Assembly: GCF_014358075.1 (NCBI RefSeq)
Contig: NZ_JACONT010000001.1
Location: forward strand, 233,285 to 297,284
Reading direction: 5' to 3'
From: Sphingomonas albertensis
Lineage (GTDB): Bacteria; Pseudomonadota; Alphaproteobacteria; Sphingomonadales; Sphingomonadaceae
Length of the DNA stretch: 64,000 bases
Of this stretch, positions 53,461 to 61,896 are shown in pieces. Position 1 is the stretch's first letter. Each line of letters opens with the position of its first letter. The position numbers were made by a program, and so were the translations under genes. The notes beneath the pieces are model-generated. The model saw only the letters and a program-made list of their open reading frames with translations. It was not told the origin of the DNA and made no database searches.

Positions 53461-55581
53461 ATGGCCGAGATGATCGACACCTATCAGAATCGGGCGGGTC
53501 TGAAGATCGCCGCATCGCTGATGGACTTCATCGAGACGCAGGCGCTGCCGGGTACGGGGCTCGATGCTGCGGCGTTCTGGCAAGGCGTGTCCGATATCTA
53601 CGCCAGGTTCGCGCCTGAGAATTCCGCACTGCTGGCGGTTCGCGACGACCTACAGGCGAAGATCGATGCGTGGCACGAAGCCCGCGCCGGCAAGCCGATC
53701 GACCAGCCCGAGTACCAAGCGTTCCTGCGCGAGATCGGCTATCTGGTCGACGAGCCTGCGCCGTTCGCAGTCGCGCCGACTAATGTCGACCCGGAGGTCG
53801 CCTCGCTCGCGGGCGCGCAGCTGGTGGTGCCGATCCTCAACGGGCGCTTCCTGCTGAACGCCGCGAACGCGCGCTGGGGGAGCCTGTACGACGCGCTCTA
53901 CGGGACCGATGCGATTCCCGGCGAGGCGTCGGGCAAGGGGTATGACGCCTCCCGAGGTGCGCAGGTGATTGCCTGGGCGAAGGCCTTCCTTGACGATGCG
54001 GTGCCGTTAGCTAACGGATCATGGAGCGTCTGGACCGGTGGTACGCCCGAGCTTGCCGATCCCAGCCAGCTTGCCGGGCACGCAGGCGACAATATCCTGT
54101 TGCGTCACAACGGCCTGCACATCGAACTCGTGATAGATCCTCAGCATCCGATCGGCCGCGACGACCCTGCAACCCTCGCCGACGTCGTGCTCGAATCCGC
54201 GCTCAGCACGATCGCCGATCTCGAGGACTCGATCGCCGCAGTCGACGCGGAGGACAAGGTCGCCGCTTACGCCAATTGGCTCGGGCTGATGAAGGGCGAC
54301 CTGACCGCCAGTTTCGACAAGGGCGGCCGCACGGTCACGCGGTCGCTCGAACCCGACAGGCAGTATACCGCCCCCAATGGCAGCGCGTTCACGCTCCCCG
54401 GCCGCAGCCTCATGTTCGTCCGCAACGTCGGTCACCTTATGACGACTCCCGCAATCCTGCTCGCCGACGGCAAAGAGGCGCCCGAAGGTATCCTCGACGG
54501 CATCGTCACGTCGCTGATCGGCTTGCACGACCTCAAGAGCACCGGCCCGATCCGCAACAGTCGCGCGGGCTCGATCTACATCGTCAAGCCGAAGATGCAC
54601 GGTCCCGATGAGGCCGCGTTCACCAATCGTTTGTTCGACGCGATCGAGGACCTGCTCGGCCTCACGCGCCACACGATAAAGGTCGGCGTGATGGACGAGG
54701 AGCGGCGGACCTCCGCCAATCTCGCCGCGTGCATCGCCGCGGTGAAGGACCGGGTCGTGTTCATCAACACCGGTTTCCTCGATCGCACCGGCGACGAGAT
54801 GCACACCTCGATGCGCGCCGGGCCGATGATCCGAAAGGGCGACATGAAGTCCTCGTCGTGGATCAAGGCGTATGAGGATCGCAACGTCCAGATCGGGCTC
54901 GCCTGCGGGCTCAGCGGCAAGGCGCAGATCGGCAAGGGCATGTGGGCCGCACCCGACCGGATGGCGGACATGCTCGGGCAGAAGATCGCGCATCCGATGA
55001 CCGGTGCGAATACCGCCTGGGTGCCGTCGCCGACCGCGGCCACGCTGCACGCGACGCACTACCACCGCGTCGACGTGTTCGCGCGGCAGGCGGAGCGCAA
55101 GGCCGAGCCCGTCGCCTCGCTCGATGCGCTGCTGACGATCCCGGTCGCGACCGGGCACAACTGGCAGCCCGACGAAGTTCGCGAGGAACTGGAGAACAAC
55201 GCACAGGGTATCCTCGGCTATGTCGTGCGCTGGGTCGACCAGGGCGTCGGCTGTTCGAAGGTGCCCGACATCCACGACATCGGTCTGATGGAGGATCGCG
55301 CGACGCTCCGGATCAGTTCGCAGCACATGGCGAACTGGCTGCTCCACGGCATCGCCACGCCCGACGAGGCGGATGCGGCGCTGCGGCGGATGGCGGCGAA
55401 GGTCGATGCGCAGAATGCGGGCGATCCGCTGTACCGGCCGATGGCGGGACATGAGGACGACAGCCTCGCGTTCCAGGCCGCTCGGGCGCTCGTGTTCGAT
55501 GGTCTCACGCAGCCGAGCGGCTATACCGAGCCGCTGCTCCATGCCTTCCGCGCGCGGGCAAAAGAGAGGGATGCCACCTGA
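53461..55581 (+). CDS. glcB: Malate synthase G
   Basis: This 706-residue enzyme condenses glyoxylate with acetyl-CoA to malate. Full-length landmarks are [40 protein letters not shown] (catalytic loop), [20 protein letters not shown] (metal site) and [17 protein letters not shown] with the catalytic base and acetyl-CoA loop. It serves growth on acetate, glycolate or fatty acids, which fits acs and the fad genes in this window. Isocitrate lyase is not present here. It overlaps the next gene by one base. Confidence 0.97.
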   Translation: MAEMIDTYQNRAGLKIAASLMDFIETQALPGTGLDAAAFWQGVSDIYARFAPENSALLAVRDDLQAKIDAWHEARAGKPIDQPEYQAFLREIGYLVDEPAPFAVAPTNVDPEVASLAGAQLVVPILNGRFLLNAANARWGSLYDALYGTDAIPGEASGKGYDASRGAQVIAWAKAFLDDAVPLANGSWSVWTGGTPELADPSQLAGHAGDNILLRHNGLHIELVIDPQHPIGRDDPATLADVVLESALSTIADLEDSIAAVDAEDKVAAYANWLGLMKGDLTASFDKGGRTVTRSLEPDRQYTAPNGSAFTLPGRSLMFVRNVGHLMTTPAILLADGKEAPEGILDGIVTSLIGLHDLKSTGPIRNSRAGSIYIVKPKMHGPDEAAFTNRLFDAIEDLLGLTRHTIKVGVMDEERRTSANLAACIAAVKDRVVFINTGFLDRTGDEMHTSMRAGPMIRKGDMKSSSWIKAYEDRNVQIGLACGLSGKAQIGKGMWAAPDRMADMLGQKIAHPMTGANTAWVPSPTAATLHATHYHRVDVFARQAERKAEPVASLDALLTIPVATGHNWQPDEVREELENNAQGILGYVVRWVDQGVGCSKVPDIHDIGLMEDRATLRISSQHMANWLLHGIATPDEADAALRRMAAKVDAQNAGDPLYRPMAGHEDDSLAFQAARALVFDGLTQPSGYTEPLLHAFRARAKERDAT

Positions 55582-56108
55582 TGCCGCTCTACGCGATCGA
55601 GGGTAAACGACCGACGCTGGCCGACGACGTCTGGGTTGCGCCGTCCGCAGACGTAATCGGCGACGCGCGACTAGGGGAGGGCGCCAGCGTCTGGTTTGGC
55701 GCGGTGATCCGCGCGGACAACACGCCGATCGTCGTCGGTGCACGGACCAATATCCAGGAGGGTGCGATGCTGCACTCCGATCCAGGCGCGCCGCTGACCA
55801 TCGGCGAAGGCTGCACGATCGGCCATCACGCGATCCTCCACGGCTGCACGATCGGTAACAACGTGCTGGTCGGGATGGGAGCGACGATCCTTAACAACGC
55901 GGTGATCGGGGAGAATTGCCTGATCGGTGCGAACGCGCTGGTGACGGAGGGGAAGATCTTCCCGGCCGGCAGCCTGATCGTCGGTTCGCCCGCCAAGGCC
56001 GTGCGACAATTATCCCCCGAAGCGATTGCCGGCCTGAAGATGTCGGCCGAAGCCTACGCGGGCAAGCAGCGCGTCTATGCCGAGGGCCTGAGGTTGGTCG
56101 AAGTGTAG
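55581..56108 (+). CDS. Gamma-carbonic-anhydrase-like hexapeptide protein (YrdA family)
   Basis: This 175-residue protein is a left-handed beta-helix of hexapeptide repeats (DVIGDARLGEGASVWFGAVI, IGEGCTIGHHAILHGCTIGN) with the three histidines of the gamma-carbonic anhydrase metal site (LHSD, IGHHAILHG). The YrdA branch is often metal-bound but of unclear activity. Its ATG overlaps the malate synthase stop (TGATG). Confidence 0.9.
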   Translation: MPLYAIEGKRPTLADDVWVAPSADVIGDARLGEGASVWFGAVIRADNTPIVVGARTNIQEGAMLHSDPGAPLTIGEGCTIGHHAILHGCTIGNNVLVGMGATILNNAVIGENCLIGANALVTEGKIFPAGSLIVGSPAKAVRQLSPEAIAGLKMSAEAYAGKQRVYAEGLRLVEV

Positions 56109-56110
56109 AA

Positions 56111-56233
56111 ATCCTTCCCCGCCAGGGGGAGGTGGCTGGCACTTGCCAGTCGGAGGGGGAGGTAGGCGACACGTCGGTTCCGTATCCTCCCCCTCCGTCG
56201 CTTCGCGCCACCTCCCCCTTGCGGGGGAGGATC
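56111..56233. repeat. Paired palindrome, family B (second full copy)
   Basis: Mirrored CCCC-GCC-AGGGGGAGG and CCTCCCCCTTGCGGGGGAGG hairpins flank GGTGGCTGGCACTTGCCAGT, which matches the reverse complement of the core at 40107-40237. It lies between convergent genes. Confidence 0.85.
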
Positions 56234-56242
56234 GTAAAGCTT

Positions 56243-57547
56243 TTAGAAGCTCACCCGGCCGCCGAGCGACAGCACCACCGCCGACGCATTACGCAGCGCG
56301 CCCGAGGTCAGGATGTTCGTCTGCGCGGCCGTACCGACATACGCTGCCGTGACGCGGTCGATCGTCGTATTTTCGAAGTCGACATATTGCGCGGCGGCGT
56401 CGAGCACGATGTGCGGCGACAGCTGGTACGAGCCACCGGCGGCATAAGTCCAGCGATCGGCGTCGGGCACGCGCGCGTCGCGCTCGCCGTCCTGCGTCGG
56501 CGACTTGGTCCGCTGCAGGCCTGCCCGTACGGTCAGCTTCGGCGTGACGTCATAGTCCAGGCCACCCGCCAGGCTCCAGCTGTCCATGTAGTTCTCCGGG
56601 ATCGCGGTGTTCAGCGGTGCGCCGAGATCGATCGTGTCGAACTTGCTCCAGTTGTAGGCGACCACCTGCGCGTTCAGCGTCAGCTTGTCGGTCCCGCGGA
56701 ACCGCCCTGCGACGATCACTTGGCCCGGCGTGTTGAACGCGGCCTTCGCACCGGACACGGTCATGTTCGACGACGCCAGCGGACCGACGAGGCCGCTGAC
56801 CGTCAGGTCGCCCTTCAGGTTGTGCCGGATGCTCGACTTGTAGCTGATGCCGACCGTCGCGAAGTCGTTGTGGAGCTGTACGCCCGCGGTCCAGCCGAAG
56901 TCCCAGCCGTCGCCCTTCAGTTCCTGCTGTCCATCGGGCAGCGCCGCGGACAGGTTGGGCAGCGCGTTGCTCAAGCTGGCGTCGGTATATTCGACGTTCA
57001 GCGCACCACCCACGCGTAGCCAGTCGGTCACCACGACGCCGATCGACGGCTGGATGTCGATCGTCCGCAGCCGCGTCTTGTCGGCGCTGTAGCGTGCCCA
57101 GCTGTCCGAGTCGTAATTGGTCGTGAAGCTGAACGGCGACGTCACCGCGAGACCGACGGCGATCCGGTCGTTCAGCGGATAGGCGACCGCACCCGACGGC
57201 ACGATGCCCTTGTTGATCGGGTCGCGCGAGTTCGACTGGCCGCTGATCCCCGTGCAGGGCTGGCCCGGGCGGCAGATCCGCGTGCCGGTATCGACGACGT
57301 CGCCCTTGGGCAAAATCGCGGTCGCGGCAAGCGTCGCGCTGCCGTCGCGGATGCCGGCGATGGCGGCCGGGTTCCACCACAAGGACGCCGCGCCGGTGTC
57401 AGCGGCCTCGCCCGAGAACGCACGGCCCGCGCCGCGTGCGGACTGCGCCTGGAGATAGAAGGCGTCGGCATAGGCGGTGCTGGCGAAGCCGAAGGCGGAC
57501 ACGAGCGCAGAAACCGCGAGAAGCGGGGCTTTGGTACGCAGAGTCAT
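56243..57547 (-). CDS. fadL: OmpP1/FadL-family outer-membrane fatty-acid transporter
   Basis: This 434-residue protein has a signal peptide (ending SAFGFASTAYADAF near 30), the FadL N-terminal hatch pattern FYLQAQSARGAGRAFSGEAA, LWWNPAAIAGI, and a barrel ending VVLSLGGRVSF. A cysteine pair (RICRPGQPC) sits in an early loop. FadL proteins carry hydrophobic substrates such as long-chain fatty acids into the periplasm. The fatty-acid oxidation genes that follow support that role. The start is ATG 57547, not the TTG two codons upstream. Confidence 0.9.
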   Translation of the reverse strand: MTLRTKAPLLAVSALVSAFGFASTAYADAFYLQAQSARGAGRAFSGEAADTGAASLWWNPAAIAGIRDGSATLAATAILPKGDVVDTGTRICRPGQPCTGISGQSNSRDPINKGIVPSGAVAYPLNDRIAVGLAVTSPFSFTTNYDSDSWARYSADKTRLRTIDIQPSIGVVVTDWLRVGGALNVEYTDASLSNALPNLSAALPDGQQELKGDGWDFGWTAGVQLHNDFATVGISYKSSIRHNLKGDLTVSGLVGPLASSNMTVSGAKAAFNTPGQVIVAGRFRGTDKLTLNAQVVAYNWSKFDTIDLGAPLNTAIPENYMDSWSLAGGLDYDVTPKLTVRAGLQRTKSPTQDGERDARVPDADRWTYAAGGSYQLSPHIVLDAAAQYVDFENTTIDRVTAAYVGTAAQTNILTSGALRNASAVVLSLGGRVSF

Positions 57548-57609
57548 GGACAAGATCCTGAAAGCTATACTGATTTAGGCGGGAGGTATCGAAGACGAAG
57601 CGCGGCGCC

Positions 57610-58020
57610 TCAGCGCACGCGCGTCCAGGTCTGCGTCTTGCAGAGCGGGAAGAACACGCAGCCGCGCAGCTTCAACTGGTTCGCGCCGACGGGCGTGATC
57701 TTGCCGCTATAGGTCTTGCCGTCCTCGGCATTGTAGACCTGACCACTGCTCCATACGCCGTCCTTGTCGGGCTTGAACCCGCTCAGCATCTGCATGCCCT
57801 GGATCGGCCGGTTGCGGAGCGCGGTGTTGGAATTGTTTGCGTCCTTCATCGAAGAATTAGCGCGGAGTGCGTCGGAGGTGAGGATCTTGCCGCAGATCGA
57901 CGGGCCGCAGCGGGCGATCTCGACGATGGCGTTGTGCGTCTCGGTCTTCCAGCGACCGATCACGGTGTCGGGTGTGGCCGAAGCGCCCGCGAGCAAAGCA
58001 CCGATAATCAACAGGGACAT
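57610..58020 (-). CDS. DUF2147-family exported protein
   Basis: This 136-residue protein has a short signal peptide (MSLLIIGALLAGASATPD) and the DUF2147 pattern: VIGRWKTETHNAIVEIARCG, CGKIL, GMQMLSGFKPDKDGVWSSGQ and VYNAEDGKTYSGKITPVG, ending KTQTWTRVR. Paired cysteines suggest a disulfide. The family is a periplasmic beta-barrel-like lipid- or small-molecule-associated fold of unknown role. It lies 62 bases upstream of fadL on the same strand and may be co-transcribed. Confidence 0.85.
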   Translation of the reverse strand: MSLLIIGALLAGASATPDTVIGRWKTETHNAIVEIARCGPSICGKILTSDALRANSSMKDANNSNTALRNRPIQGMQMLSGFKPDKDGVWSSGQVYNAEDGKTYSGKITPVGANQLKLRGCVFFPLCKTQTWTRVR

Positions 58021-58210
58021 CTTCTATCCTCTCCTAGTGTCGTTGGTGGTGCCGCATGCGTGCGGTCACCGAATGTCTCGTCAGGCCGTCGACGTTACCG
58101 CGACCCTGTTGCCGTATACGGCAGCTATCGGTCCCGCCTAGAATTGTACGAAGACAAGTCAAGCCTTCTTACTGATTCCAGGGGGTGAAAAAGTGTTCAT
58201 GCGGCACGCG

Positions 58211-58307
58211 CCGTCATTCCCGCGGAGGCGGGAATCCATATGGGCCGAGGTTGCGATAGAGACGCACCATCTGCCAGTATGGGTCCCCGTCTGCGCGGGG
58301 ATGACGG
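58211..58307. repeat. Paired palindrome, family D (third copy)
   Basis: CCGTCATTCCCGCGGAGGCG and its mirror CTGCGCGGGGATGACGG close a unit whose arms continue inward (CCATATGG / CAGTATGG). It fills the space just beyond the fadN-like stop. The remainder of the 290-base gap, 58021-58210, holds no gene or signal I can recognise. Confidence 0.82.
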
Positions 58308-58310
58308 AGG

Positions 58311-60632
58311 TCAGTTCCGCAATGGCTTACCCGTCTGCAGCATGTGAACCACCCGCGCTTGCGTCCGCGGATCCTTCACGCTCGCCATGAACGCCGCGCG
58401 CTCCAGATCGAGCAACTGGTCCTCGGTCACGGTGTCGACCAGATCGGCCTCGCCGCCGGTCAGCACCTCAGCTAGGCGATCCGCGACGACGAGGTCGTAG
58501 TCGGTCGCCATCCCCTTCTTCTGGAAGTCCGCCACGGCCATGTTGAGGCCCGTCCGGCCACTCGCACCCGCCAGCCGGAAGGTCGGCTTCTCTGGCGCGA
58601 CATAGCCTTCGACCAGCGACAGCGCCTTGGCCTTTGCGTCCGCCAACAGACGGTCGCGGTTCATGGTGATGCCGTCGTCCTTGCGCAGGATCATCATCTC
58701 CTTCGCCTCCGCCGCCGACTTGGCGACGACCGCGGTCGAGATGCTCTGGAACACCTTGGTCAACACCGGCATTGGGCCCTTCGGCACCATGCCCGACTTG
58801 GTCCAACGGTCGAGCATCTCGCCATTGCCGCCCCAGCCGGGGACGAGACCGACGCCGCACTCGACGAGCCCCGCATAGGTCTCGGCATGCGCCTGCACCG
58901 CGTCCGAATGTAGCAGGATCTCGCACCCGCCGCCGAGCGCGAGCCCGGCGGGGGCACTGACGACCGGGAAGGGCGCGTATTTGAGCGCCTTGTACGCCTG
59001 CTGCCCGTCTGCGACGCTGGCCTCGACCATGTCCCAAAGGCCCGCCCCGACCGCGAACATCGCCGCGCCGAGATTCGCACCAGCCGAGAAGTTCGACGCT
59101 TCGTTATACACCACCAGCGCCTTGAAGCGGTCGCGCACGACCGGGATCGCCTCGTTGATCAACGCCACGACCTGATCGTCGAGCGCGTTCATCTTGGTAT
59201 GGAATTCGAGCGCCGCGACGCCGTCACCGACATCCCAGAGCGAGGCGGACAGGTTCTGGAGGATGGGCTGTGAGCGGAGCTTGATGTCCTCCAGCAACTC
59301 GACGCCATCCGCACGCGGCACGTCAGCATACTCGCCGCCAGCCGTGAGATACTGACGCTGCCCGTTTTCGACGCGGTAGAACGGTCGATCGCCCGCGGTC
59401 GTCAGGATCGCAGGAACGTCGCGACCTTCGGCAGCGAGGCGCGCGGCGAGCACACCCGGCCCCATCCGGTCGATCAGTTCGAACGGTCCGTACTTCCAGT
59501 TATACCCGAGCTTCATCGCGTCATCGATCGCGACGACATCGTCCGCCGCTTCACCGACGAGCATCGCCGCATAGGACAGCGTGTTGCCAAGGATCGACCA
59601 CGCATAGGTGCCGATCTTGCCCGGTTCCGCGATCAGCGCGGCGAGGTCCTTGCCGGTCTTGCCGGGGAGGTCCGCGGGCTTCGCCTCGTGGCGGTACTCG
59701 CCGGTCGCGAGGTCGAGCGACAGCTTCGTGCGCGTCGCCTTGTCGAAGCGGTAGAAGCCACCCTTGCCCTTGCGGCCGGTGAACCCGTCCGCGATCATCT
59801 TGTCGACCAACGGCAACTCGCGCACCGTATCGAAATACGGGTCGCCAGCCGGCAGCGTCGAGGACAGACTCTTCGACAGCAACGGCATCAGGTCGACACC
59901 GACGAGATCGACCAGCCCGAAGATCCCGGTCTTCGGCACGCCCATCGGACGTCCACCGATCTGGTCGGCCTCCTCGACGGTCAGCCCCTGGTCCATCGCC
60001 GCGTTGATCGCGATCGCCAGCCAGTAGGTGCCGATCCGGTTGGCGATGAAGCCCGGCGTATCCTTCGCCCGGACGATCCGCTTGCCCATGAAGCGATCGA
60101 CGAAATCCTCGACCTTCTCCGCGACCGCAACATCGGTGTGCTCGCCACGAACGATCTCGACCAGCCGCATGTAGCGGGGCGGGTTGAAGAAGTGCGTGAT
60201 CAGGAAGTCGGCCTTGAACTGGTCCGAGCGCCCCTCGACGAGATTGCCGAGCGGGATCGTCGAGGTGTTCGAGGACACCGCGGTACCCGGACGCTTTAGC
60301 GCTTCGAGCTTGGCGTACAGCGCCTGCTTGATGTCGAGCCGTTCGACGATCGCCTCGACGATCCAGTCGCACTCGGCGACGCGATCGAGATGATCGTCGA
60401 TGTTGCCCGTCTCGACCAGCTTGGCCGCACGCTTCGACATGAAGGGAGCGGGGTCGGTCTTGAGCATTTTCGCGACCGCGCCCTTGGCCACTGCGTCTCG
60501 ATCGTCACCCTCGCGAGGAACGATGTCGAGCAGCAGCACCGGGATGCCAGCGTTCGCGACCTGAGCCGCGATACCTGCGCCCATCACGCCAGCGCCGATG
60601 ACGCAGACCTTCTTCACAGCATCGACCATCAT
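58311..60632 (-). CDS. 3-hydroxyacyl-CoA dehydrogenase/enoyl-CoA hydratase, FadN type
   Basis: This approximately 773-residue bifunctional beta-oxidation enzyme has its NAD-binding dehydrogenase half first (VCVIGAGVMGAGIAAQVANA near 8, SSNTSTIPLGNLV near 125, DTPGFIANRIGTYW) and the enoyl-CoA hydratase half last (NFSAGANLGAAMF, LGGGCEILLHSDAVQAH, VECGVGLVPGWGG). That order is the reverse of FadB/FadJ and typical of FadN-like proteins. Two adjacent ATGs (60632, 60629) follow the thiolase stop; the first overlaps it. It acts with the thiolase encoded directly upstream. Confidence 0.93.
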   Translation of the reverse strand: MMVDAVKKVCVIGAGVMGAGIAAQVANAGIPVLLLDIVPREGDDRDAVAKGAVAKMLKTDPAPFMSKRAAKLVETGNIDDHLDRVAECDWIVEAIVERLDIKQALYAKLEALKRPGTAVSSNTSTIPLGNLVEGRSDQFKADFLITHFFNPPRYMRLVEIVRGEHTDVAVAEKVEDFVDRFMGKRIVRAKDTPGFIANRIGTYWLAIAINAAMDQGLTVEEADQIGGRPMGVPKTGIFGLVDLVGVDLMPLLSKSLSSTLPAGDPYFDTVRELPLVDKMIADGFTGRKGKGGFYRFDKATRTKLSLDLATGEYRHEAKPADLPGKTGKDLAALIAEPGKIGTYAWSILGNTLSYAAMLVGEAADDVVAIDDAMKLGYNWKYGPFELIDRMGPGVLAARLAAEGRDVPAILTTAGDRPFYRVENGQRQYLTAGGEYADVPRADGVELLEDIKLRSQPILQNLSASLWDVGDGVAALEFHTKMNALDDQVVALINEAIPVVRDRFKALVVYNEASNFSAGANLGAAMFAVGAGLWDMVEASVADGQQAYKALKYAPFPVVSAPAGLALGGGCEILLHSDAVQAHAETYAGLVECGVGLVPGWGGNGEMLDRWTKSGMVPKGPMPVLTKVFQSISTAVVAKSAAEAKEMMILRKDDGITMNRDRLLADAKAKALSLVEGYVAPEKPTFRLAGASGRTGLNMAVADFQKKGMATDYDLVVADRLAEVLTGGEADLVDTVTEDQLLDLERAAFMASVKDPRTQARVVHMLQTGKPLRN

Positions 60633-61765
60633 GCACGCTCCAGCACCGTCGCGATGCCCTGACCGCCGCCGATGCACTGGGTCGCCAGCGCGTAGCGGCC
60701 ACCCTCGCGCGACAGCAGCGCAGCCGCCTTGCCGACGATCCGCGCGCCGGTCGCGCCGAGCGGATGACCGATTGCGATCGCACCGCCATCGAGGTTGATC
60801 GTCTCGTCTTTCAGCCCGAGGTCGCGGATGCAGGCGATCGCCTGGCTCGCGAACGCCTCGTTGATCTCGACCACGTCGAGGTCGGCGACGGTGATCCCGG
60901 CACGCTCCAGCGCCTTCTTCGACGCGCCGATCGGGCCAAGCCCCATCGTCTCGGGCGCGCAACCCGACACGCCGATCGACTTGATCCGCGCGAGGATCGT
61001 CAGCCCGTGCTTCTTAGCGAACGCCTCCGAGGTCACCAGCACCGCGGACGCACCATCCGTCAGCGGCGAAGACGTGCCCGCGGTCACAGACCCCTCCGCA
61101 CTGAACGCGGGCTTCAGGCCGGCGAGCGCTTCGGTCGTCGTGCCGGCGCGGATCGTGCCGTCTTGGCTGACCGGGCCCGCCTTGGTCTGGATCGTCACGA
61201 TCTCGTCCGACAAGCGGCCATCCGCGCGCGCCGCGGCGGCCTTGTCCTGGCTCTTGACCGCGAACGCATCCTGCTCCGCGCGCGTGATCTGGTACTGCCG
61301 CGCGACGTTCTCGGCGGTCTCGCCCATGCCCATGTACGCGCCGGCGCTCTTCTTCGCGAGCGCGGGGTTGGGGAGGGGGTTGTAGCCCCCCATCGGCACG
61401 CGGCTCATCGATTCGAGGCCCGCGCAGATGAACGCCTCGCCCGCGCCGACCGCGATCTGGCCGTAGGCGATGTGGATCGCGCTCATCGACGAACCGCAGA
61501 ACCGGTTGACCGTCATCCCGCCGACGGAGATCGGCAGGTCGGCGATCTGCGCGATCAGCTTGGCGACGTTCAGGCCCTGTTCGCCCTCGGGGAACGCGCA
61601 GCCGAGGATGATGTCCTCGATCTCGGCCGGATCGACGCCGGTCTTGTCGAGCAACCCGCGAATCGTCTGCGCGGCGAGATCGTCCGGACGGACGCGGGCG
61701 AGTTCGCCCTTGCCGGCGAGGTGGAACGGCGAACGGGCGTACCCGGCGATGACGACGTTGGTCAC
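60629..61765 (-). CDS. fadA: Acetyl-CoA acyltransferase (beta-oxidation thiolase)
   Basis: This 378-residue thiolase cleaves 3-ketoacyl-CoA. It has the nucleophilic cysteine in NRFCGSSMSA (Cys90), the histidine loop INLDGGAIAIGHPLGATGAR, and the second cysteine in CIGGGQGIA. Length is typical for the FadA/FadI type. It is the first gene of the minus-strand fatty-acid unit; the ATG at 61765 faces the divergent acyl-CoA ligase across a palindrome-rich promoter. Confidence 0.95.
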   Translation of the reverse strand: MTNVVIAGYARSPFHLAGKGELARVRPDDLAAQTIRGLLDKTGVDPAEIEDIILGCAFPEGEQGLNVAKLIAQIADLPISVGGMTVNRFCGSSMSAIHIAYGQIAVGAGEAFICAGLESMSRVPMGGYNPLPNPALAKKSAGAYMGMGETAENVARQYQITRAEQDAFAVKSQDKAAAARADGRLSDEIVTIQTKAGPVSQDGTIRAGTTTEALAGLKPAFSAEGSVTAGTSSPLTDGASAVLVTSEAFAKKHGLTILARIKSIGVSGCAPETMGLGPIGASKKALERAGITVADLDVVEINEAFASQAIACIRDLGLKDETINLDGGAIAIGHPLGATGARIVGKAAALLSREGGRYALATQCIGGGQGIATVLERA

Positions 61766-61817
61766 GATGATCCTCTCATATTGCGGTCGACCCGGTTAAC
61801 GCTTGCGGGTTACCCTT

Positions 61818-61850
61818 AAGGTGCGATACCTCACCTTTACGTCAAGGTGA
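61818..61850. promoter_or_regulatory. Candidate MerR operator, fadA / acyl-CoA ligase
   Basis: TCACCTTTACGTCAAGGTGA (61831-61850) is a near-perfect 20-bp palindrome centred on ACGT. An extra AAGGTG at 61818-61823 forms a second inverted repeat with CACCTT. It lies in the 131-base divergent gap. The TTTACGT core resembles operators of LiuR-type MerR regulators of acyl-CoA catabolism; a MerR gene ends the plus-strand unit. Binding is inferred. Confidence 0.6.
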
Positions 61851-61896
61851 AGCGGCCGACAATATGGCTTACGCACACCATCTTATGGAGAGCGAG

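Noticed and set aside
54019..55743. A 574-codon frame on minus opposite malate synthase G
   Set aside because: It is antisense to a full-length conserved enzyme and crosses into the next gene.
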